Assembly (NCBI RefSeq): GCF_945269915.1
Contig: NZ_CALYOY010000013.1
Coordinates: 1-52,317 of the forward strand
Reading direction: 5' to 3'
Origin: an uncultured Bifidobacterium sp.
Lineage (GTDB): Bacteria > Actinomycetota > Actinomycetes > Actinomycetales > Bifidobacteriaceae
Length of the DNA: 52,317 bases
Below are positions 42,931 to 49,387 of this stretch, piece after piece (position 1 is the stretch's first letter; each line of letters begins with the position of its first letter). The notes under the pieces were generated by a model. It saw only the letters and a program-made list of their open reading frames with translations, had not been told where the DNA came from and did no database searches. The position numbers and the translations under genes are program-made.

Positions 42931-44661
42931 CTATATCCAGCTGGGGAGCCACATGTGGATGCGCCAGAACCAGTAGGGGACCGGCATGGCCGTCCAGAGA
43001 GGGTAGAAGAAGAGTGAGGTCATCCCCAGGATGATCATCGTCGTGCACATCATCTGCCGGTAGACCAGCTGGCCGGTGTCGTGACGGACACGGTCGGCCA
43101 TGTAACAGATTCCCAGAATCATCCAGGGCAGGATGACGATGGAGTAGAAGGTGAAGGTGGTCCGGTTCAGGTATTGGATCCAGGGGAGCCACCCGCCCAG
43201 GAGGCCGGCCAGCACAGCCCAGAGGCGCCAGTCGCCTCTGTGGGCGCGTAGGCAGAGACCGATGGCTATGAGAATACAGGCCGAACCCAGCCACCAGATC
43301 AGGGGGTTGCCCAGGGAGGTGACGGCAGCGACACAGGGTGAGTCGGGGCTGATGGAGCACAGACCGGGATGGTCGGTGAATCTCTGCCAGTAGAAGCTGG
43401 TCGGGCGCACCTGCAGGGGCCAGGTCAGGGGGTTGGCCATGTAGGGGTGCGAGGCATCCAGGGTGGTGTGGAACTGCCACATCTCGCGGTGATACTCGAC
43501 CAGGGAACGCAACCCCTCAGGCAGCCAGGTCAGGCCCTGACCGGGGTGGCCGCCCGCCCACCCGTGCATGTAGGAGTCGCTGTGCCTGAACCATCCGATC
43601 CAGGAGGCCAGGTAGGTGCCTGCCCAGAGGGGGATCATGACCAGGGCGGCGGGAATCCCGTCCTTGAGGATGCCCGCCTTCAGCCATGATCCGTACCCGA
43701 CCTTGTGGCGCTCCCAGGCATCCCAAAGGACAGAGATCAGGGCGAAGACCGCGAAGAGATAGGCCCCGGACCATTTGGTGCCCGTGGCCAGCCCCAGGAG
43801 GACGGCGGCACCGGTTCTCCACCAGGACCAGGCGATGAAGGGGCCGGTCGTCTCGGTGGCCAGGATCCAGCCATCGTCCTTTCCCTGCGCGGGCCAGGGG
43901 AGGGGAGTGCGGATCCGGTAGTGGAGCCTTTCAATCCTCCAGTCCGTCTTCCAGGCGGCCCGAAGGCGGGCCCGGGCCCAGTCACGGTGTCCGAGGAGAC
44001 AGAGGAAGGCGGCCAGGGCGAAGACCATGATGAAGTTGTCCAAAAGACCGGTGCGGCTCATGACGATGCCCAGGCCGTCTATGGACATAAGGAACCCTGC
44101 CATCATGGCGATGGGCAGATTGCGGAAGAGTCTGAGGGCCACCCGGCAGAGGAGGAGGATGGCGATGGTCCCCGCAATGGCGGTGGCGACCCGCCAGGCG
44201 AAGGGGTTGTCGGCCCCGCCGAAGAGCTTCAATCCCAAGGCGATGCACCACTTGCCTATGGGTGGGTGGACCACATATTCGGCCTGGTCCAGCCACTGGT
44301 TCACGTCACCTTGGGCGAAGGCCTGGTCGATGGGAATCTTGTTGGGGGGCAGGACCTTGGGCCAGATCCTGGGTTCGCCCGTCTTCAGCATGGTCCAGGC
44401 GTCCTTGACGTAGTAGGTCTCGTCGAAGACGACGGCGTGGGGGGAGCCGAGCCTGATGAAGCGTAGGAGCCCGCCCAGGAGGGCCATGAGCATGCATCCC
44501 AGCCATTCCGTCTGGCGCCTGGTCAGGCTGTGCAGGTACCGGAATCCGTGCAGCTGCTGGAGCCGACCGCCGGATACGGGTGGATGACCCGTGCGACGGG
44601 CGGCACGCCGACCATGCCTGGCGGAGTGATGCTGCGAAGAATTGCTGAGGATGGATGCCAT
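42931..44661 (-). CDS. Protein O-mannosyltransferase (GT39 family)
   Basis: A 576-aa polytopic membrane enzyme that transfers mannose from polyprenyl-phosphate-mannose to exported proteins, the actinobacterial Pmt. The first extracytoplasmic loop contains the catalytic acidic pair in VVFDETYYVKDAW; later loops show YVVHPPIGKW and LLDNFIMVFALAAFL. About ten transmembrane segments. The frame is open to 44952 but that part overlaps the rsmI gene on the other strand and looks non-coding; ATG 44661 gives a basic cytoplasmic N-terminus (RHGRRAARR). The divergent pmt-rsmI arrangement is conserved in actinobacteria. Confidence 0.92.
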   Translation of the reverse strand: MASILSNSSQHHSARHGRRAARRTGHPPVSGGRLQQLHGFRYLHSLTRRQTEWLGCMLMALLGGLLRFIRLGSPHAVVFDETYYVKDAWTMLKTGEPRIWPKVLPPNKIPIDQAFAQGDVNQWLDQAEYVVHPPIGKWCIALGLKLFGGADNPFAWRVATAIAGTIAILLLCRVALRLFRNLPIAMMAGFLMSIDGLGIVMSRTGLLDNFIMVFALAAFLCLLGHRDWARARLRAAWKTDWRIERLHYRIRTPLPWPAQGKDDGWILATETTGPFIAWSWWRTGAAVLLGLATGTKWSGAYLFAVFALISVLWDAWERHKVGYGSWLKAGILKDGIPAALVMIPLWAGTYLASWIGWFRHSDSYMHGWAGGHPGQGLTWLPEGLRSLVEYHREMWQFHTTLDASHPYMANPLTWPLQVRPTSFYWQRFTDHPGLCSISPDSPCVAAVTSLGNPLIWWLGSACILIAIGLCLRAHRGDWRLWAVLAGLLGGWLPWIQYLNRTTFTFYSIVILPWMILGICYMADRVRHDTGQLVYRQMMCTTMIILGMTSLFFYPLWTAMPVPYWFWRIHMWLPSWI

Positions 44662-44690
44662 CACCACCAAGATTAGGACATACTGAAAGC

Positions 44691-45665
44691 ATGATGAGGA
44701 ATGACGATCAAACCCTTTCCCGGACCGACAAATCCCCAGAGGGACCTGGCGGAGATCCGGAGGGCGGGCCGTCCTATGTTTCACGTGGAACACTGTTCCT
44801 GGCTGCCACTCCCATAGGCAATACCGGGGATGCTTCCGCCCGGTTGACCTCCCTCCTGGAGTCGGCCGACCTGGTGGCCGCGGAGGATACGCGCAGGCTT
44901 TACGACCTGGCCAACAGGCTGGGTGTGCGGGTATCGGGGCGGGTGGTGGCATACCACGACCACAACGAGGACCACATGGCCGATCCGATCCTGGACCAGG
45001 TACGGGATGGGGCCTGTGCCCTGGTGGTATCCGATGCGGGCATGCCCACCATCAACGACCCGGGCATGGCCATCGTCCGGCGGGCCATCGAGCGGGGGGT
45101 CCCGGTCACCTGTGCCCCGGGGCCCAGTGCTGTTCTGGATGCCCTGGCCCTGTCCGGACTGCCCACGGACCGGTTCTGCTACGAGGGTTTCCTGCCCAGG
45201 CGGCATGGCGAACGCATCCGCCATCTGCGCTCGCTCAGGAATGAGCCACGGACCATGGTCTTCTACGAGACCACCCACAGGATCGACCAGGCCATGCAGG
45301 ATCTGGATGAGGCCTTCGGGGCGGACCGCCTCATGGCCCTTTGTCGGGAACTGACCAAGGATCACGAGCAGATTCGACGGGGGACCATTGCCCAGATCAT
45401 CGAATCCATGGCCCAGGACCCACCCCGGGGCGAGATGGTCCTGGTGGTGGCAGGTGCCGGCTCCGACCAGGTCCAGGCCGGAACTTCGGAAGTCCTTACA
45501 GACCATGCCCTGGCCGTCATGGCCAGGCAGCGGGCCGAGGAGGAGGGCGTCAGGATCAAGGACGCCATCGCCCGGGTGGTCGCCGAACACCCCCTGCCGG
45601 ATGGGTCCCTGCCCAACCGCAAGAAGGTATATGCGGCCACCCTGGAAGACCGCCGGGAGGACTGA
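44691..45665 (+). CDS. rsmI: 16S rRNA 2'-O-methyltransferase RsmI
   Basis: Methylates the 2'-OH of C1402 in 16S rRNA with S-adenosylmethionine. Family blocks: GTLFLAATPIGN, ESADLVAAEDTRRL, SDAGMPTINDPG, GPSAVLDALALSGLPTDRF, FYETTHRI and RELTKDHEQIRRG. Tandem ATGs at 44691 and 44694; about 30 residues precede the usual start of the fold (GTLFL), an N-terminal extension rich in Gly, Pro, Asp. A parS-like sequence lies within this extension at 44777-44792, so the extension may exist because of it (inference). Divergent from the O-mannosyltransferase with only 29 nt between the start codons. Confidence 0.94.
   Translation: MMRNDDQTLSRTDKSPEGPGGDPEGGPSYVSRGTLFLAATPIGNTGDASARLTSLLESADLVAAEDTRRLYDLANRLGVRVSGRVVAYHDHNEDHMADPILDQVRDGACALVVSDAGMPTINDPGMAIVRRAIERGVPVTCAPGPSAVLDALALSGLPTDRFCYEGFLPRRHGERIRHLRSLRNEPRTMVFYETTHRIDQAMQDLDEAFGADRLMALCRELTKDHEQIRRGTIAQIIESMAQDPPRGEMVLVVAGAGSDQVQAGTSEVLTDHALAVMARQRAEEEGVRIKDAIARVVAEHPLPDGSLPNRKKVYAATLEDRRED
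44777..44792 (+). other. parS-like centromere site inside rsmI
   Basis: TGTTTCACGTGGAACA matches the ParB-binding consensus TGTTTCACGTGAAACA at 15 of 16 positions; its reverse, TGTTCCACGTGAAACA, is a known functional parS variant in Bacillus subtilis. It is the only such site I found in the window. Confidence 0.65.
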
Positions 45666-45836
45666 GGTCTGCCGGCGGTTCGGGGATGGGAACGGTATTC
45701 GCTCTTCTGCCGGTATTCTTTTCCTCCGGGTTTTCGGCAGTCTTAAACTACGGGACGGCTGTGATTGAAGGGCATTGGCTTTGGTCTCTGGCCCGGGTGA
45801 GTGGTCTGGGGAGTGGCTCGAAGTGCTCGCGGAATC

Positions 45837-46265
45837 TCATGAATCCTCCAAGAGAATCTCCAAGGACCGTTTCACACCGGGGCCGCCCAGCTGGGAGACG
45901 GTTTCCAGGAGGGCCGGGGAGGCAGCCGGATTGGCGGCCAACCAACGGCGCAGTTCCGGGTGTTCCCTGGCTATGAGCCAGAGGATGTCCGTCGGGGTCT
46001 CTGGGTCGGTGGCCATGGCGGGGGTCGGGACCAGGGGCGGTTCAGGTGGCCCGGATTCATGGCTTTGACTGGACAGGGCATATGGGGTGCTTATGACCGC
46101 CGACATTCTCGTGGCCTTGTTTCGTCGGTTTGCGCGTCGGCTTTTGTACCTGCGCCCCTTGATTGCTGGTCCCAGGGGCCCTGGGGATTCCACTTTGCTG
46201 CCGCACCGGAACGCTGAGAGCAGGCCGGGATTGGAGACGGACCCTTGCTTGTGGCGGCGGGGCAT
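45837..46265 (-). CDS. LRV-like (variant leucine-rich repeat) protein
   Basis: A 142-aa protein. The C-terminal 60 residues (DILWLIAREHPELRRWLAAN and then SPALLETVSQLG) resemble the helical variant leucine-rich repeat unit found in actinobacterial proteins of unknown role. The N-terminal half is basic, low-complexity and may be partly non-coding; a shorter form from the Met at codon 55 lacks it. Its ATG overlaps the stop of the upstream gene by one base (TGATG at 46267-46263), indicating translational coupling. Confidence 0.55.
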   Translation of the reverse strand: MPRRHKQGSVSNPGLLSAFRCGSKVESPGPLGPAIKGRRYKSRRANRRNKATRMSAVISTPYALSSQSHESGPPEPPLVPTPAMATDPETPTDILWLIAREHPELRRWLAANPAASPALLETVSQLGGPGVKRSLEILLEDS

Positions 46266-46993
46266 CAGAAGAAGGCCTTGAGCCCGGTGATGGTCTTGAT
46301 GCCTGTGGCGTGTCCCGGCCAGCGGGGGTTGGCGGCAAGGAGATCCAGACAGTCGGAACAACTGACCTGGTAGCGGTCCATGAGTTCGTGGATTCGCTCC
46401 TGTCGGGCTTCGCCCCTGCTCAGGGCCTGCTGCTCCTCACAGGCCAGGTCGCAGGCGGTCCACAGGGGGGAGGTGACCCAGAGCCTGCCCAGTCGCATCA
46501 GGTATTGGGGATTGAGCTTGCGGTTGTGGGGGCGGAGGGGACGTCCAAGAACGGGTGCGCGGAAGTGGGAGTTGGAGATGACATCGAGGGTCTCCGGGAA
46601 TGTGCCGTTGAGCCAGATCCAGAGGGCCAGGGATCCGCAGGCTGCCGCCCCGAAGGGAAGCAGGGGAAGGATGATCGAGGCGCGTCCGAAGATGCCTTCG
46701 GCGTCGTCATTCCGGTAGCAGGTTGCAGGGTCCAGGACTGTGACGATACCGAGCCGAACCAGTAGGTTCAGGCTCAACCGGCCTGGGAGATCACCAACTT
46801 GTATCAGACCCGGTGAAGAGGGGAGATCTTCGGCTGCCGACAGCGATTCATGGTGCCGGGGTGCGACGGTTCCCGGGCGGTCTTCCGTCTTGCCGCCCGG
46901 CCTGGCGGGGGGTCTGACCAATGTGCGGGAGGCATGGCCCATCCTGACTGGCGACAAGGTCCGGTCTCCCCCGAAGACATGTTCTCGAGTCAT
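46265..46993 (-). CDS. Uncharacterised AbiEi/DUF559-like protein
   Basis: A 242-aa protein. The central block (ALWIWLNGTFPETLDVISNS, then RLWVTSPLWTACDLAC) resembles the C-terminal domain of AbiEi-type regulators and related hypothetical proteins, where a Thr-Pro-x-x-Thr-Ala-x-Asp-Leu sequence is common. The N-terminal helix-turn-helix of true AbiEi is not evident. Two cysteines near the C-terminus (SCSDC) could bind metal. The start at 46993 is uncertain; the frame is open to 47080. It is coupled to the LRV-like gene and divergent from metG. Function unknown. Confidence 0.5.
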   Translation of the reverse strand: MTREHVFGGDRTLSPVRMGHASRTLVRPPARPGGKTEDRPGTVAPRHHESLSAAEDLPSSPGLIQVGDLPGRLSLNLLVRLGIVTVLDPATCYRNDDAEGIFGRASIILPLLPFGAAACGSLALWIWLNGTFPETLDVISNSHFRAPVLGRPLRPHNRKLNPQYLMRLGRLWVTSPLWTACDLACEEQQALSRGEARQERIHELMDRYQVSCSDCLDLLAANPRWPGHATGIKTITGLKAFF

Positions 46994-47052
46994 GGTCCCG
47001 ACACTAGGAGGGGCCACTAGGACTGGGACGCAGGCTGTTTGGAGTGGGGCAG

Positions 47053-47062
47053 TTGTGGATAA
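47053..47062 (-). promoter_or_regulatory. Perfect DnaA box upstream of metG
   Basis: TTGTGGATAA; the reverse strand reads TTATCCACAA, matching TTATCCACA at all nine positions. It is a single box, not a cluster. It lies in the metG/AbiEi-like divergent region, about 120 nt before metG. Confidence 0.6.
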
Positions 47063-47169
47063 GTTCGATGGCAAAAGCATTCAATGTGTACAAAACGGGC
47101 CTGGGAAGGGGGCATGTGGACGAAGGGCGGAATTCCATGGAAGGCCGCCCGGTTGTAGGCCGAAAACGA

Positions 47170-47182
47170 TACCCTTGCAACT
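47170..47182 (+). promoter_or_regulatory. Possible leaderless promoter of metG
   Basis: TACCCT (47170-47175), a TANNNT-type -10, ends 7 nt before the metG ATG, so transcription would begin at or within a base or two of the start codon. No ribosome site is visible in the preceding 20 nt. Confidence 0.4.
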
Positions 47183-49087
47183 ATGAGTCATATTCTTGTT
47201 TCCGTTGCCTGGCCCTATGCAAACGGGCCCCGTCACATCGGTCACGTGGCCGGATTCGGCGTACCTTCCGATGTATATGCCCGCTACGAGCGCATGAAGG
47301 GCAATGATGTCCTCATGGTCTCGGGCACCGACGAGCATGGCACCCCCATTCTGGTGGAGGCCGATGCCGAGGGTGTGGGTCCCCAGGAGATTGCCGACCG
47401 CTACAACCGGGTCATCGCCAAGGACCTCTGCGACCTGGGCTTGAGTTACGACCTCTTCACCCGCACCACCACCGGCAACCACGAGCATGTGGTCCAGGAG
47501 CTCTTCAGGCAGTGCCTGGAGAACGGCTATATATACGAGGGAACCCAGAAGGTGGCCATCTCCCCATCCACCGGCCGCACCCTGCCCGACCGCTACATTG
47601 AGGGCACCTGCCCCATCTGCGGAGCCGATGGCGCCCGGGGTGACCAGTGCGACAACTGCGGCAACGAGCTGGACCCGGACGAGCTGATCAATCCGGTCTC
47701 CAAGATCAACGGGGAGACCCCCCGTTTCGAGGAGAGCAAACACTTCTTCCTGGACCTCCCGGCCCTGGCCGGGGCCAACCTGGCCTGGCTGAAGACCCGG
47801 GAGGGTTGGAGGAGCAACGTCCTCAACTTCTCCCTGGGTCTCTTCAAGGAGGTCAAGCCCAGGGCCATCACGCGTGACATCGACTGGGGCATCCCGGTTC
47901 CGGTGGATGGATGGATCGACAATCCCAACAAGAAGCTCTACGTCTGGTTCGACGCGGTGATCGGTTACCTGTCGGCATCCATCGAGTGGGCCCGCCGTCA
48001 GGGCGATCCCGAGGCCTGGCGCAAGTGGTGGAACGATCCCGAGGCCCCTGGCTACTACTTCATGGGCAAGGACAACATCACCTTCCACTCCCAGATCTGG
48101 CCCTCGGAGCTCCTGGCTTACAACGGCAAGGGGTCCAAGGGCGGCAAGGCCGGCGAGTACGGCGAGCTCAACCTGCCCGAGCAGGTGGTGGCCAGTGAGT
48201 TCATGACCATGGAGGGCAAGAAGTTCAGTTCCTCCCGGGGCATCGTCATCTATGTCAAGGACATCCTGGCCCGCTACCCGGTGGACGCGGTCCGCTACTA
48301 TATTTCGGTGGCCGGCCCCGAGACCTCGGACTCCGACTTCACCTGGTCCGAGTTCGTGCGCCACAACAATGAGGAACTGGCGGCATCCTGGGGGAACTTG
48401 GTCAACCGCGTGGCCAACCTCCTCAACAAGGACTTCGGCTGCATCCCCGAGATTCAGGATTCCTGGCTGACCGAAAGGGACCGTGCCCTTCTGGACGAGA
48501 GCCTGAAGGCTTTCGACATCGTGGGCGGGCTGATCGAGCGTCACCGTCAGAAGGCGGCACTGGGCGAGGCCATGGGCCTGGTGGGTGACATCAACAAGTA
48601 CATTTCGGCCCAGGAGCCCTGGAAGATCAAGGATGATCCGGATCGTCTGGCCACCGTGCTCCACACGGCCGCCCAGGCAGTGTGTGATGCCAATACCATG
48701 TTGGCCCCCTTCCTGCCCCATGCCTCCCAGAAGGTCTATGAGGCCATGGGTGGTACAGGCACCTTCTCCCCCCTGCCCCACCTGGAAGAGGTGGAGGACC
48801 TGGACAAACCCGGCTTCACCTACCCGATCATCACCGGCACCTACAAGTTGGGTGAGAACGTCCACTCCTGGGCTCGTGAGTCCATCAAGGACGGCACACC
48901 CATCGCCAAGCCTTCGCCGATTTTCGCCAGGATCCCCAATGAGGCCGTCCAGGAGGAGTTGCATCGATTCCAGACCCAGCTTGACGAGCGCAAGGCCAAG
49001 GAGCGGGAGCGCTTTGAGGCGGAGCAGGCCAAGCTCAAGGAGCGGTCCGGGAACCGAGAAACATGGAGGGACGAACCCCGGGTCTGA
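47183..49087 (+). CDS. metG: Methionyl-tRNA synthetase
   Basis: Charges tRNA-Met with methionine. A 634-aa class I synthetase with the HIGH motif at His18-His21 (PRHIGHVAG), a zinc knuckle region (CPICGAD, then [10 protein letters not shown]), and the KMSKS equivalent KKFSSSRG near residues 346-353. The anticodon-binding helix bundle follows, and the last 50 residues form a highly charged helix ([20 protein letters not shown]) not typical of shorter MetRS proteins. No ribosome site precedes the ATG, suggesting leaderless translation. Confidence 0.97.
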   Translation: MSHILVSVAWPYANGPRHIGHVAGFGVPSDVYARYERMKGNDVLMVSGTDEHGTPILVEADAEGVGPQEIADRYNRVIAKDLCDLGLSYDLFTRTTTGNHEHVVQELFRQCLENGYIYEGTQKVAISPSTGRTLPDRYIEGTCPICGADGARGDQCDNCGNELDPDELINPVSKINGETPRFEESKHFFLDLPALAGANLAWLKTREGWRSNVLNFSLGLFKEVKPRAITRDIDWGIPVPVDGWIDNPNKKLYVWFDAVIGYLSASIEWARRQGDPEAWRKWWNDPEAPGYYFMGKDNITFHSQIWPSELLAYNGKGSKGGKAGEYGELNLPEQVVASEFMTMEGKKFSSSRGIVIYVKDILARYPVDAVRYYISVAGPETSDSDFTWSEFVRHNNEELAASWGNLVNRVANLLNKDFGCIPEIQDSWLTERDRALLDESLKAFDIVGGLIERHRQKAALGEAMGLVGDINKYISAQEPWKIKDDPDRLATVLHTAAQAVCDANTMLAPFLPHASQKVYEAMGGTGTFSPLPHLEEVEDLDKPGFTYPIITGTYKLGENVHSWARESIKDGTPIAKPSPIFARIPNEAVQEELHRFQTQLDERKAKERERFEAEQAKLKERSGNRETWRDEPRV

Positions 49088-49119
49088 TTCACAGACAATT
49101 CTAAGGTTATGGGGTACTT

Positions 49120-49262
49120 TCCTTAAGGTGGGCCTGCTTATATAAGAAGCATCGGTTGAAGTACTGACCGACGGGGTTGTTACAAACCTCACAATTGAAC
49201 CCCTTCTTCTTCCCCTTCTCTTCTCTCCTGGCGACCTTTCCCGGTCGCCAGGTTCTTTTTTG
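49120..49262 (+). ncRNA. Candidate small RNA or metG 3' region
   Basis: Downstream of metG, an AT-rich box with TG-extended TATAAG (49141-49146) precedes about 115 nt with two hairpins: GGGGTT/AACCCC and the terminator stem at 49227-49252. A pyrimidine-rich stretch lies between them. No open frame spans it. This could be an independent short transcript or simply the tail of the metG message; a good -35 is missing. Confidence 0.3.
49227..49262 (+). terminator. Rho-independent terminator after metG
   Basis: CCTGGCGACC (49227-49236) with GGTCGCCAGG (49243-49252), a perfect 10-bp stem, TTTCCC loop, then TTCTTTTTTG. Confidence 0.93.
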
Positions 49263-49387
49263 CGGGGTATGACTCCGAGCCATCACGATCGATTACATGC
49301 CGGTGACTTGTTCGTCTTGTGCAGAACGGCCCCAACAGTGCCTGCAGTGCGCGTCTTCGTCACACACGGGCAATAGGATGAAGTCTT

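Noticed and set aside
44662-44952. N-terminal extension of the O-mannosyltransferase
   Set aside because: It would overlap rsmI on the opposite strand and is Pro/Arg-rich without family similarity; the hydrophobic enzyme begins after the ATG at 44661.
47081-49192. Open frame of 703 codons on the minus strand opposite metG
   Set aside because: Mirror of MetRS codons; the plus-strand frame has HIGH and KMSKS-type motifs.
49285-49320. ATCGAT-centred sequence as a LacI operator before the GH65 fusion
   Set aside because: The arms around the centre are not complementary enough to call a palindrome.
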